A stretch of DNA of 64,000 nucleotides from Rhizopus arrhizus (GCA_024220505.1 JAKZZE010000010.1:186001-250000), one strand, 5' to 3'; shown: positions 33,293 through 45,924, numbered from the stretch's first letter. Program-made: numbers and translations. Notes: generated from the letters alone by a model not told the origin.

Positions 33293-34182
33293 ATTTTAAT
33301 TTGAATTTTTGTAAAAACTGAAAGCTTAATTTAATAAAACAAAATCGTTATTCAACGCTTTCACTCTTCCTGTCTGGTTTTTGCTTTATTTTTCTTTTTT
33401 ATGTCTAAAACATATCTTGCTTAAAGAATGAATATTTGATTTACAACTGATGAAATTAAGGAAAGGTTGAATGCATGCTACAAAAGGGGCTAATATATAA
33501 AGGCCTTTATAGAGCAAAGGGTGATTCATGAACACTGCAAAAACAAAAAAAGTAAACGTAGATCTTGATTTTATTTTCATCAATAAAAAAAATTGTTTGA
33601 AAAAGGAATCCTTTCGACCTTGAATGAGAGGAACCCACATTGGAATCTTGACTATCTTCTAGGAGGAGGACGAGGATAAGGAGATGGAAGAGCAGGTTTG
33701 AGTGGTCTTTCGGGAGGAGTATTAATCATTTTGAATATCGTTTTTTGACTTGATATTCTATCTCTTTTATATACAATTCAATGCGTCTATTGTTTATCAT
33801 CAAGTTATAAACAAAGAACGAACCTGTTATGAACAGTGGAAACTTTTCTTTGTTAGTCTAGACGCTCTTTCTTTTTCAAATAGGGTGTGGTCAAAAAATG
33901 TTGTTAATGTAAGTATTCCAACAAGTTCCTATTCACATTCTTTGCCAAACCTTCCTACAATCAATGAATCCACATTTTAATCTACATCGTTTAAAATATC
34001 TTGTTTCTCATACGAAATGACACACTCAAAACAAGTTATTTACATGCACATTATTTTATTCATTGTAATCACACATTATTAAAACTGGTATTAATCAAAC
34101 TTAACATATTGGTCCTTTACTTGGGTAAGCCAAATAAGAGATGTTACTATACACATAGTTAAATAATAAATCCAGCTCTTTG
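33293..34182. other. intergenic; possible 25-aa proline-rich micro-ORF
   Basis: Mostly AT-rich. On the minus strand 33729-33652 an ATG-led 25-codon ORF reads INTPPERPLKPALPSPYPRP followed by PPRR. Its regular Pro/Arg composition contrasts with the surroundings, so it may be a micro-protein or a lone exon, but nothing else supports it. Confidence 0.3.
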
Positions 34183-34674
34183 TTAATCGTATTTACCAGC
34201 AACAAACAAAGGTGACATGAAAGGTCCATTCAACTTACACCCTTTGAACACCAAGAGTTCTCCAACATAATGCGTTAAAGCAATCACATAGGTCCAGATA
34301 CCAAGTTCATACATGCTATACAAAATTGAATGAGCCAGTATTTTTACCTCGCTGTTTTATGCGACTTACAATTTGTGTTGAAGATGGAAAGCAGCATAAA
34401 TACGAATCATGCTCACTGACCAAGTCCAGGTAGCAAACAATCGACCACTTAAAGGCGTCACTTTATAAAATAGAATTAAAAAAAAAACTATTCCTTTCTT
34501 TTTGTATAATTTACCTTCATGAGGTTTGTTGGCATATACTCGTTTCGTAAGAGAATCAGTACAAAAGTTTTGAATCGAGTTAAAGATGCCAAGGGCAGAT
34601 GTGAACAAAAGCCACTTGGGGAGATAGCCTTCGGGAAGTGTAGAAAAGATTTCAGTTAGTTTACCAAGATCCAT
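34183..34674 (-). CDS. ERG28: Erg28-like ergosterol biosynthesis scaffold protein (127 aa)
   Basis: Erg28 is an ER membrane scaffold that tethers the C-4 demethylation enzymes of ergosterol synthesis. Three exons (34674-34515, 34460-34370, 34315-34183) join in frame. The protein reads GYLPKWLLFTSALGIFNSIQ, SLTKRVY, VTPLSGRLFATWTW, IRIYAAFHL, ELGIWTYVIALTHYVGELLV and a short tail. 'LPKWLL', 'GR.FATWT', 'R.YAAY' and 'LA.WTY.IAL.H...E' are family signatures. About four hydrophobic segments are visible. The ATG at 34674 gives MDLGKL; an upstream TTG in the same frame is not a credible start. Confidence 0.92.
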
Positions 34675-35314
34675 GTTCAAGGAAGCAGTATAAAAAAAAC
34701 GAGGGCAAAGACGAATTTAATAAAGTATTGCTTTTTCTCCGCTCTATTACTGCTTGTTTGTGAGACGGTTGAAAACAATTCTTTATGAAAAAGACAACTG
34801 TTTGTACTAAATCACACTTTATTTTCACTAAAACTTGTTCTTTACGCGTATATTCACCTTGAATGAATAAGTTTGTTTTTGGTGAAATGGTTTATAATAT
34901 TTTAGTTTTTTGTTAAAGGACATTTTATTGCTTTGGAGTTGGTGGCTAATCAAAACTTTCTTTTTATCTTTGAAAGAGTAAAAAGGGCAGCTTATTAAAT
35001 AAGCAAGAGGAGTTAGTGCACAGAGATCATCAAAAGACACTTTAACAACTTGGTACTCAAGCTGTTCCAAGATACCAAAGACTAATGTATAAAAAGCCTA
35101 TTTGTACAAAATTTGCTCGCTTTATTAACTACGATACATTCGAATGGAATCATCATTGCTAGTTTAATTCAAAGAATACTCTTGAATAAAGTAAATCATA
35201 TTTTAAGCATTATGAATAATGAAAAGGACTCGTAAAAAAGGAGAGGGATTTTTTAAAATTGATATTTTTAAAGTGACTTTTCCACCTTTTTTTTTTAAAA
35301 AAAAAAAGAAACCA
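34675..35314. other. intergenic between divergent ERG28 and THO3 genes
   Basis: The shared upstream region of two divergently transcribed genes. An 80-codon minus ORF (35070-34828) is Lys/Phe-rich and unrecognised; I treat it as chance. A T8-A12 tract lies just before the THO3 start. Confidence 0.45.
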
Positions 35315-36602
35315 ATGGAACCAGAGCAATTAGAAGATATTGAAGAGGGAAAGATTATTTATGATTGGAGTCCACCTACGGGCCAAAAGCAAGATTTTTT
35401 CTATAAAGGATCTTCCATTACGAGAGATCAAGTAACAAAAAAAAAAGTTATGTGTATACAGTAAAGCAATAACTTAATGTCTTTTAGGTGAATAAAATGT
35501 TTGAAAATTCAAAAATTAGAGAATGTCGAGGGCATAAAGAAAAAGTACATACGGTTGCTTGGAATTGTGATGGTAGAAAGTTAGCTTCGGGTTCTGTGGA
35601 TAAAACAGCACGCGTTTGGACACCTCATCGAGGAGTAGGGATTCTAGAGATTTTTGTTTGTTGAAAGGAAAAACTAATCACTTTACAACATAGACAGATA
35701 TTAGATATTCGGTTGAACTCAAAGGACATACAGATAGTGTAGATCAACTTGATTGGGATCCAACTCATCCTGATAGATTAGCCACTGCTTCTTGTGATAA
35801 GACTGTTAGATTATGGGATCAGCGATGTAACGTGTATATATATGTGAATCCAAAGCATCACACTCACTCTATTTTTATATAAGCTGGTAAATGTACAGCA
35901 ATGATACAAACAGCAGGTGAAAACATCAACATCTGCTGGAGTCCAGACGGAAACCATATTGCAGTGGGGGATAAGAATGATACGATCAGCATTATTGATA
36001 CAACAACACACAAAATCATTGACAATCGCAAACACCCTGTGGAAGTAAACGAGATTGCTTGGAATAATGCAAACAATCAATTCTTTGTGACCACAGGTCA
36101 AGGTACTATCAAGGTTTATGATTATCCCTCCTTTGAACTACAGCTGAACCTGAGAGGACATACGGCCAACTGTTATTGTGTCGAGGCAGATCCGACCAGT
36201 AAATACCTTGCAGTGGGATCAGCCGATGCTTTGGTCACCTTGTGGGATACCCGTACATTTGAATGTGTTCGATCTTTTGAGGAGTTGACTTGGCCTGTCA
36301 GAACACTTGGATTTAGTTTTGATGGTCAATATATTGCATCTGCTTCAGAAGATCATTTTATCGATGTGGTAAATGGGATGTGAAGGAGAAATGATCCATT
36401 CATCTAAATATTTTTATAGTCACACGTGGAAAGTGGAGAATCCATTCATCATATTGAATGTTCTGCAGCCATGAATACTGTCGCTTGGTCTCCTCGTGAT
36501 TATCATTTGGCTTATGCAGGTGATGAAGTAGCTTCGGATGGAAAATACGCAGGCAATTTAAAGATATTTAGCATGAAGGATCCTAGAGATGATGGCAAAT
36601 AA
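35315..36602 (+). CDS. THOC3: THO complex subunit 3 (THOC3/Tex1), WD40 protein (354 aa)
   Basis: A WD40 subunit of the THO/TREX complex, which couples transcription to mRNA export in the nucleus. Exons: 35315-35431, 35488-35634, 35694-35826, 35884-36368, 36420-36602, all in phase. WD repeats are visible in order: GHKEKVHTVAWNCDGRKLA, GHTDSVDQLDWDPTHPDRLA, the GENINICWSPDGNHIAVGDK block, VEVNEIAWNNANNQFF, GSADALVTLWD, WPVRTLGFSFDGQYIASASE and NTVAWSPRDYHLAYA. The order and the GENINICWSPDG motif are diagnostic. A 39-residue N-terminal exon (MEPEQLEDIEEGKIIYDWSP) precedes the usual start. The frame is open upstream to an ATG at 35219, but that part would encode a poly-Phe/Lys run. Confidence 0.9.
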
Positions 36603-36642
36603 AAAAAAAAGCTTTTATTCACCAACAAAAAAAGTGAGGTGT

Positions 36643-37721
36643 TTATTTTTTCAATCTTTCAATTGTCTTTCGAATACTTTCAATATGTATCTCAAGTGGT
36701 ATTGCATCAGGAACAAATATAGGTGCCATCACAAGCGATCGTAATTCCACAAGACCCATTTGAAAGCTCTCTAATTTATCCAACAACAGCAGCAGCTTTT
36801 CACATCCCTTTCTTCTTTCAGCATCAAACACCGTGAGTAAATCAACAGTATCCTGTATCAAGCAAGGCGTATTGCTGCCTGCTATCGTCATCAACCTATG
36901 CATAATCTTATTTGGCTTGATAGACAACTGATGTTTTTTCTCTTGAAAGATAATTTCATGAATTGCGTACAGATCTTCTTCTAATAAAAAAATCAATGCC
37001 CGCGTCCTTTCAATGGCCAAAATCAACCGCCTCAACTCGTCTTCTACTAGGAACATCGTATGCTCATAAAGGGCTCCTAAAGCATGCTGATCCGACCCTT
37101 TCTTAAGAGTCACTTTGCTTTGAAGGAGATAGGCACTACTGGCCATCAAACGATCCATCACAGACTGTGTCTGAGCATGTACGCTCCGAAGCGCATGCTC
37201 CACCTGACGTACACGTCCACTATACTGCTGCAGCTTGGACTTGAGCAGATCAGAATGAAGCCAACCGTCCCTGGTTTTCAAGGTCGCATGTAGCTCGCGT
37301 GTGGCAAGCTCAAACCATTTGAGCTCGAGACACACCTTGGGTTGTGTCATGCGATCCAAAAAGAACGCTTGAGTTTGAACAAGGCGTGAAAATTCAGGCA
37401 AGACAAAAGATTCACAGAGATCTTGTGGAATAAATGACAGTGAACAAAACATCTGTTGTACGGGAAAAGGTCTGTAAATGCAACCTAACAGACAAGCAGA
37501 GACCGTGATGAGTAGTATGAAGGGTTTAAGATAGGAGAACGCATATTTTAAACGACCTAGATTAAGTATCTGCTTTATAAAACTCTCCTAAAAAAGTAGA
37601 TACTTTATTGCTTCATTACCTGTTTTAACTGCATCACCTTGAGCATCATTGCATATTTCAGGGTGAAAAGCTCTTTGTGAATGGTTAGAGTGTTCACTTG
37701 GATATTCATTAGAAATTCCAT
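36643..37721 (-). CDS. predicted single-TM, coiled-coil protein, unknown function (348 aa)
   Basis: Two exons (37721-37620 and 37587-36643) splice in frame across a 32-nt intron (GTAATG...TTTTTTAG), which is very short. After about 50 residues there is one membrane segment (PFILLITVSACLLGCIYRPF). The remaining ~270 residues are almost entirely alpha-helical with heptads (SKLQQYSGRVRQVEHALRSV, VEDELRRLILAIERTRALIF) and end in IRKTIERLKK. No domain I can name. The gene converges with THO3, their stop codons being only about 40 bp apart. The start rests on the upstream exon reading cleanly from MEFLMNIQVNTL. Confidence 0.65.
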
Positions 37722-38006
37722 TGAGATCTCGCATCTAATTCAATACTTTCGTAAGCTTTTATTTTCGTTAAAAAGACTCGTATCACCTTGCGACAACAGT
37801 ATTGAAATGAAAGGTGATGAAAGAACAGTAAAAAGAAAAAGGGACTTGATTCAAACACACATAATCCCCTCTTCAATTTTCCTTATTTATTTCGGATCAT
37901 GTATTTATGATATATTGTTGAATGACAATCTAAAAAAATTGATATGCAAAATTTGAATGAAAAAGTGATATATAAATAATTAAAAATAACTTTGTTTTTT
38001 TCTTTC

Positions 38007-40178
38007 TTATCGGAAACGCAAATAAAGATTGATCTAAAAAGTGTAGATAGTTAGATACATTGTAACACTGTAAAAATATACACTTACAATAAGAGCAACT
38101 ACGAGTACAACACAGAGCACAGCAGGGCCCCAAAGATCGTCATATCTACCAAGCGAACGATGACTAATCATCCTATATATACAAATGTTAGTTTCCTTTT
38201 AATAAAAACAAGAGTGCAAATATTACCATGCTCGTTTTTCAAATCTATATAACGCATAAAGAGCCACTGAAGCAGACACACCAATAAATACACCACCCAC
38301 AATACGAGACGTAGTATCACCAAAATTGAGCAAATTCAAAGCAACGGTCAACAAGAGCGCACAAAACTGAAGCCAAGAGATAAAGGTACGTTCATTTGAA
38401 AAAAATGTTTTGGGGTCCACTTTGAGTTTCTTTACTGGCTTACCAGACTCTAGATCCACAGGTGGGTCGGATATCTTTTTGGATGAGATTAAATTTCCTT
38501 TGCTGTCTGTCACCTCTTTATTTTCATAAAACTGAACGGCGCCTTTCAGATTGGCCGTGCTACTGTTGTTACTGGTAGATTTATCTTGAGAGAGCAGTGG
38601 CTGAGTGACTGATTTAGAATGATTCAATTGCTCCATATCCACCATAGCATACTCTTCACCTTTTACTGTCACCACAGGCTTCTTTTTCTTTTCAGGCTGC
38701 TTTGGGGTAGCGAGCCTTTTGTATTGACCATCAATCAGCGGCTTGAAACTGCGAGAGCGTGTCAATCCAAAATTCTCTGTTCGTGGTTTTCGAATATCAG
38801 TCTCCAATTCAGAAAGCCACCAGGGCACGAGAGCCACCCGATAAAAATGGCTCACGCCGTGAAGATACCTGTTGAATCGAGGCACCTCATGCACCAGATG
38901 ACTTTCGACAAGCGAGGTAAGCCAGGCAGGTGCAGCTGAACGCAGTTCAGTCTCTAATATGCCGTAAGGAAACCGAAAGATATCCTCTGGAGTCACGTAG
39001 TGGAAAGGATAATCGATGCCTACCTCGGCCCGTCGCCAATCATTCTCTTCACGCCGTTTTTTGCCATCCAAATGATCTTCTCGAATGAAGGCAAGGTCAG
39101 TATCTAGGTGGATATGCTGAGCCTCTGATAATCGGAAGGCGGTACGGTGATAAAAAATACGCAAAATAGGCTCCAGTTTCTTTTGCTGGATGGTGCCTTG
39201 AATGTCATTTGCGGTTGCAAGGCTCGCCTTGTTCTTTTCAAATGTCAGTTGGTCTGCTGTAGATTGACTGGATAAGAACCCAGTGAGCTGGCTTTGATCT
39301 ATAGAAAACTCATTCTTGGCAAATGTACCACCTTGTTCATTAGCATGATAGACTTCTTTTTTCACGCTTGTCTCATTTGATGTACCACGCCTACATTATT
39401 TCAGTAATCAATGATGACAATAAGGAAAGTTGTTTTTTTTTTACCAGTCTAATTGAATTGTTTCTGCCATTTCATCTTTTTGAAGAAGTCCAGTATATAA
39501 ATCAAAGTTTGAATTATCCAAATAGATGCTGGACACCGCGGCATCTGAAGGCTGAAATGTCTTGGCGGCATGAAGCACAGGTAAATGAAGCATGAGAATA
39601 GATTTTACTTCTGTGATATTATCCGGATGAATCCAGTATGTCGTTTTCTCTGCTGAGTTTCCCTTATCACTCTTTTGAGCCTTGGATGGCTTGCCTTGAT
39701 TTCGACAAAGATCTTGTAAAGCAGAGATGTAAACCAGAGGCACATCAAATCGTTGATTATCCAAGGGCCTCAGATTTTCAAGATAGCTTTGTCTTAGTTT
39801 TCGTCCCGTCCAACGATCGTGCTTTTTCAGCATTTTCTGAGTTGCTACATAATTGAGTCGAGTGAACCTGGAGAGGTCATTGACATCAAACAAGATATCT
39901 GTTAAAGCTTCATCAACAGCGCTGTAAGAGTCGCCATTTTGAACACTGCGTTCACAATAAAGAATTCTAGCATCAATCTCGGCTAATTTAGCATGAATAA
40001 AGTCCTTTACTTTGATCAATTCACTATCAAATAATTGAATAAATTCCTCTTCATCTTTCTCTGTCCATTCATGATCAAGTTGTCGAATTTTAAGTTCTTG
40101 CTTTAATCGATCATAACCAAAGTAAGATAATCTCCATGGTGGAAATAAATTTTCTTGCAAATAAGCACCAAACTTCAT
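38007..40178 (-). CDS. vacuolar transporter chaperone (VTC) subunit, SPX-TTM-TM, catalytic centre degenerate (669 aa)
   Basis: VTC makes polyphosphate and moves it into the vacuole. Exons: 40178-39445, 39390-38227, 38172-38088, 38033-38007, all in phase. The N-terminal SPX domain (MKFGAYLQENLFPPWRLSYF, KMLKKHDRWTG) senses inositol pyrophosphates. The tunnel domain follows (SSIYLDNSNFDLYTGLLQKD, IFYHRTAFRLSE, DTDLAFIRED, FPYGILETELR). The C-terminus has three membrane helices with the DUF202-like SNERTFISWLQF and GRYDDLWGPAVL. Positions where the catalytic subunit Vtc4 carries basic residues appear replaced (IQLDW for the RxR motif, KKEVYHAN for the ERKTHRE-type motif, LETEL for LEVKL). It is therefore more like the accessory Vtc2/Vtc3 subunits (inference). 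The last exon is only 27 nt. Confidence 0.9.
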
Positions 40179-42321
40179 TTAAAAAAAGGAAAGGAGAGAA
40201 AGATTAAGAAAACAAAATATTTTTTATTTGGACTTTTCTGTTGTACAGAAAAACAAATCCGAGGTAAAAATACAAGTGCCTTTCTAATTTCGGATTGGCT
40301 GAGTCATTCAATTGTTTCATCAATAACCCCCTACCATTTGTTGTATATATTTTTTCTCCTATTTTAAAAACAAGGTAATCTAAACTGAATAGCTTGTTTA
40401 TCTGTAAATATTTGCATATCAAAGCGACAATGAAGAAAAGGTAACACAACAATAATACGACTAGTGTCACTTTTACGTAACACGGTCATTAGGCTGGCAA
40501 ACACTGGATATCACACTTCTTTCCTTTTTTAGGCTAGATTTTTCAGTGGAGATGTTCCGTCATATTTTTAGAAGGCTATTTCGAATCAGAGGATATTAAA
40601 AACTAAGCAAAAAAAAAAAGCCTAATATTCGCATTTGATTGGTTGATATCTTTAAAAAGAATAATTCATGTCAATCATATTGTGTTGAATTACAAGATGA
40701 CCATGATTTCTTATTTAAAAGCCTTGCTTTTGATAATACTGCAATATTGAAAAAGATAATTTACTTGATTAAAAAAAGTAATAAAAACTCTTTATTCATC
40801 TGGTTTTCAAATGAGAACACCAAAAGTGACATGCTCTTTCCTCTCTCTGTTTCAATCAGGACCCAATGATACCATTACTAAAGAATTCCTTTGGAACCTT
40901 AGACTCGTTTACTTTTCTTTCTGACTTCTGTGGCTTGTAAGCAATGGCTTCAAACCAAATAAAGATATTAAACAAAGATAGCAGCATTTTCTCCGCAAGC
41001 CAATCGGTTGAGAAATCTTGATTTCCTTACAAGGTCGAATTCCGTCAATCCGAAGATCCCAGCCCCACAAGAATGAAGTGCATACAAAAAGCACTGCATT
41101 TGCAAATTTAAGTATCAAATGTATCTGTTTGTTTTGTTAGAAAAAAAGAGGATGTTAACCATAAAAACCTAGACCAAAAAAAAAATTATATATTAATCGA
41201 ACATGGTTCTATTTATTCTATACTTTTAATATTAAGGACTTGTGATGACACTGCAAACATATTAAAGCTTTTATTTATTTTCTAAAGAAAAATAAGTTTT
41301 GTTAGTGAAATCCCCATCATAGCTTAAATTTATGTTGATCATAATGAACACTTTAATGAAAGCATGAACAGGGTATTTAAACACTTTATGTGATTTGAGT
41401 TGATGAACACTAATTCTTTTTTTTTAAATTAAACTCTATTGATATCGTAGTATTCATCATAGTCATCCCCAATCAAGACTGATTATAAAGTCATATTTAC
41501 AGCATATTCTGTACCCAATTTGACCTTTTTCATGAGAATTATTATCACGTCTTGCAATAATGATTCAAGAAGCTACACTGTTGTACAACATTCTCAGTAA
41601 ACACCTGTTCTTTGTGTTTTGAGGTGCATTGCTCATTTGATTTAATAATGAACTTTTTACTATAAATTCTCAATAATCATCAAAAAATCAGCCTTTGCGA
41701 TATTATTGTCTTGTTAATATATTAAACAGTTCTTTTAGTTTAATTCTGCTACAAGATAGTATGGCAAAATAGAACAAAGTATGACAATTGAGCTTTAAGT
41801 ATTAAATTTTATTTAGTAAAAAAATATTATATGAGGAGCTTCTGTTGGCAAAAAAAAAAAAAAAAAAATGTAAATAAAGAAAAAACAAAGAAAGCAACCT
41901 TCTAACTTCTATATTTACAATTTCTATGTATTTTTAACCATTTATGAATGATCTCCTTTTATTATTGTCTGTCGATACCGTTCTTTTAGATAAAGATTTC
42001 CGCTTAGTTTGGATATCAACTTCTTGAAAAGACTTTATATTATTACATCAACGATGGTATCAATAGGTCCAAAGTATGATTTATAAAAAAAAAGCTCTCG
42101 TTCTAATATACATCATCATAAGGGTTTTCAACTCATATTTAACCAACTGAAATCAATTGGACAAGAATGAAATAAAGAATGAAAAGAAAGGTATGATTAC
42201 TACATAACTCATTTAATGCTTTAGATGATCCTATGTAGATCAAATTATGTATAATATTCTTTGAAATTAATATCAATAGCATACATTTTATATATTCATT
42301 TTTTTTTTATTCATAAAGAAA
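40179..42321. other. 2.1-kb AT-rich intergenic desert
   Basis: No ORF with credible protein character on either strand, although small open stretches exist (for example 40639-40869). AT content is high throughout, with A runs at 40607-40618 and 41851-41868. I see no terminal repeats. Confidence 0.5.
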
Positions 42322-44115
42322 TCAATGAGATCCCCAACCATCCCCAAATGGTTGACAGTGTCGTTCACGACACCATTTATCGTAAAGCAATCTCGCTGCA
42401 TTTTTACCTGAAACTGTCTGAGTCTCCATAGTCTACATGAATATTAATTAAAAATAAAATGAGAATAATGAGATATATTTACTGATATAAAATTCTCAAA
42501 CGCTCCAGTGTAGATAATACCCTCTTGTTCATCTTTGGATGCTTTTAATATAAAATGAGGAAATTTATTCTTGCCAGTGATTGGATGTAACTCTGGAAAT
42601 GCATGCCATTCTTTATGATAAACCCAACTTTTGTTCAAGAATAATCCATCTAGTTCCTCCTCACTTAATTTGTCTGAAGAAAATATCTTGACAACATCTT
42701 CACCATTATCAAGATATCTGTGAGCAGAGAATGTTTGAAAAGGTGCTGAGCCATTTTCAAAATGTTGTACTTTTTTTTAATAGCTCACTTAGTAAACAGC
42801 ACTTCCCTTCCATCCTCTTCTATGACTTACCTAAAGGGTATCCTGTGGTGATCACAAAAGTAGGCATCGTATCCAGATTCTCTTTTCCAAAATGACTGTA
42901 ATTGACATGTCCAGCCACCAATGTTACATGCACAACATGATAATCTCGATGCTGTTCCGTAACAGGAAAATTGAAATTGATACCTGATGAAGCAAGAGGC
43001 GTGGCCATAACAACCTCATCAAATATTTGACTTGTGCCATCCGATGTCTCGACCACATAACGTCTCACTAAATTTCCAAATTCATCAGGTTCTGTGATGT
43101 TAAAGATAGCAGTGACCTCTGTCTCAAGTTGAATATCTGCACCTGAACGGTATGCGAACTCTTCAAATATACGAAAATTGCCGTCTTCTACTGCCCAAAC
43201 GCCATTTCCTGCTTCCATGGATACCTAAACAGCCTTGTTAGTAAATAAGACAACACAGTAGATAATTTACCATGAGAGCAAAAGCATGAAGTTGATTTAA
43301 ATCTTGACAATAATTGCCTCTTGTAGCTGACTGAAGTACCTCAAATGAGAATCGGTCATTGATACCCAATGCATGTTTTAAATAATCAATAGCAGTTTGA
43401 TTCATAAGTTCATTAAATTGAAGTTTCTCTACTATTTTAGCAATGTTCTCAAACCCATGATCTGCATCATATAATTTCAAGAACTGCTCTACCACGTTTC
43501 TCTGCTTTCTTTGAAACTATACCTTAAATTAAAACAAAACGGAACAAAAAAAAAAAAAGCATAAGAATACCTTGAGCGGAGAAAGTACACCGTATCTCCA
43601 AATTGGTGTAATCTTATCCCAATAAGTCCCCGTCTCCTCATACAAGAACTCCTTTCCATCCCAGATACCTAAGCCTGGCCTTCCCTTTTTACTTTCGCTT
43701 GTTAGGTCTGTACGTTTTAATTGAAAAACATCAGTTGCTTTCATTAGATTCTTATTGGCTTCTACAAAAATTGATGCTCCTAATTCAATCATTCCCCAGG
43801 CCGTTGCATTATCTTTAATGGCGACCGTGGTACTTCTGCCACCCAAAAGGCGCGTTTTTTCATATAAGGTGATCGATATCTTGTCTTTTGGAAACACACT
43901 ATTTAACCAGAAGGCTGTTGAAGTACCTGCTGCGCCTCCACCTTTTTTTTTGTTAGATACTTTTATAATAAAGTTATACGTGCTTTTTTTTTATATATAC
44001 CTATAATAGCAACAGACTTTTGAATGGGAGATGGAATGCTTTGAAGAACATGCTGATCACCAACCCATTCACTAAAAACTAAACCAAATAACCCTGTTAA
44101 TAACAACGGCTTCAT
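42322..44115 (-). CDS. PCYOX1: prenylcysteine oxidase family FAD protein (507 aa)
   Basis: FAD-dependent thioether oxidase that releases free cysteine from prenylcysteines, usually in the lysosome/vacuole. Exons: 44115-44001, 43941-43571, 43516-43271, 43224-42831, 42769-42483, 42432-42322, phases consistent. The N-terminus is a signal peptide (MKPLLLTGLFGLVFS). A Rossmann motif VAIIGGGAAGTSTAFWL is split by intron 1. Then LYEKTRLLGGRSTT, ELGASIFVEANKNL, the family-specific SMEAGNGVWAVEDGN, FDEVVMATPL, and a C-terminal GAFENFIS...METQTVSGKNAARLL. The exon-5 acceptor could also lie 24 nt downstream, still in frame. Confidence 0.9.
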
Positions 44116-44942
44116 TTTTATTGATGAAAAAAGAAAGAAAGAAAGAAAGAGAAAGCTTTATGTTGAGACAAACAAGATTTTCTAATTTAGGCAAAACCGG
44201 TTTGGTTTCATCTAAACAAATCAGCCAATGCTTTCTTTTCATCACAAAATGTAACTATTGAACAAGAGCACTAATAAAACTATGACTAAATTTACTTGTT
44301 TGCTCACATTCTCCTTGACTAAAATCTTATTTCTAATTAATACTTATAATAAGCTTGAATGGTTCAATTAACCATAAAACATTTTCCCCTTTTTTAAGGG
44401 ATGTATAAGCAATTGAAAAGTGCGTATAGCTTTGTATAGTACAGAGAAACAAGATCTAATCTTAGTTTAAGGAGTAGAAGCATTTTAAAGAGAACTTCTG
44501 GTAAAAATGAAGATGTCTTATATTAAGCTTTGTATTTTTATTAAAAAAGCTTTATCAACAATAATACTTACCTTTCATTTCAATGTATTACCTTACCTAC
44601 AAACGTATATGATTCTTAGTTGAAATGATGATGCGGGTAAAGCAAGCTGAGATTTGGTTGGGAGATGGCATACCCTCTCTATCTCTCTTTATCTCTTTAT
44701 TGATTATAGCTGCTTTACTGTATATGTGTGTGTATTGTGTGCAGTCGATAATGTGTGTATATGCTGCGGAAAATAATGAAATACAGACTTATGAAAAAAA
44801 TAGAAATAAACATAAGAGAAAAGGCAAGAAATGTAGCGAGTTGCCTCCTTATTGATGTTGTGTGTAAGTGTTATGTGGACTGTGTAGGATTGATGTAGTA
44901 AACTGACAAAGTTTATATTTTTATATTTTGGATTCAAAACAT
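44116..44942. other. intergenic, no gene seen
   Basis: 5' flank of the prenylcysteine oxidase gene (a GAAA repeat at 44132-44152) and 3' flank of the SR-protein gene. Small ORFs are low complexity and unsupported. Confidence 0.5.
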
Positions 44943-45924
44943 TTAATAAGGTGATCTGGTACGAGGAGGGTAGGGATCATATCTTGGTGGTGGTGGGCGA
45001 CGGTCATAGCGGTCATAGCGGTCGTAACGGTCGTACCTATCATAGCGATCATAGCGATCATAGCGATCCCTTTCGTAACGGTCGTATCTGGGAGGATCAT
45101 AACGGTCAATGTAAGATCTTTCATAGTAACGGTCATATCGAGGATCACCACGAGGAGGCCTACCGTGGTCTCTTCTGTCTCTAGGAGCTGCGCGGAAAAA
45201 AAATTAATTTCATTCTAAATACGAAAAAGGTTTACTTACGTCCACGTTTAGGGGGGCCATAATAACGGCCAGGAGTAGGTGTTCTAGGTCTTGAACGTTT
45301 CGCCTAACCAAGGCGTTAAAGAGCTAGTATTTTATATTTTATTTTTTACCTTTTCAACTGTGACGACACGTCCATCAATTTCAGTTCCACTGACACCGTT
45401 GAGTGCTCTTTCAGCATCTTCAGCATTAGCCATGCGTATAAAACCAAAACCGCGGGATTCACGAGTATGAGGGTCATACATAATTTCAGCTTTAATAACC
45501 TAGAATAAAGTATTTATTATTTATTGTTTTTATTTATTATGTACAAATCTTACCTTGCCGTATTTTCCGAAAATGTCTTCCAAGTCAGCTCCATTAGTTC
45601 TTATTGTCAAACCAGTAATAAACAAGTTGTCACCAGGATTAGTGTTTTCGTCATCACGACCGCTAATATAAAAGGTAAGATTTTCTTTTTAAAAAAAAAT
45701 ACAAGATTAGACTTTACTACATTGGTTCTCTTGAGCGAGAACGACTTCTGTATCTGTGTCCACTATGCTCACGTCCAGGAGAACGAGATCTGGAACGACT
45801 TCTGGAACGTCTACCTCTTTCATCTGACACGCGTTGATGGTCAACTTTTGAAACAGATATAAATATACCAAGTCTTTTCTTTTTATATTAAAATTTGCGT
45901 ACCTGGGTGGTCAATTTCACTCAT
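44943..45924 (-). CDS. Tra2-like SR splicing factor (RS domain - RRM - RYD repeats, 230 aa)
   Basis: A nuclear regulator of splice-site choice that binds exonic enhancers. Exons: 45924-45903, 45823-45721, 45662-45554, 45499-45350, 45303-45240, 45187-44943, all in phase. Residues ~10-42 form an RS domain (RRSRSRSRSRSPG, YRSRSRSRE). The RRM has RNP2 (LFITGL) and RNP1 (RGFGFIRM). After KRSRPRTPTPGRYYGPP, a linker typical of transformer-2 proteins, the C-terminus holds a DRY/RYD tandem repeat (seven perfect units in a row) and a Pro-rich end. Six short exons in under 1 kb is dense. Confidence 0.88.

Noticed and set aside
44951..45184. His/Asp-rich plus-strand ORF
   Set aside because: Antisense shadow of the RYD repeats of the Tra2-like gene.
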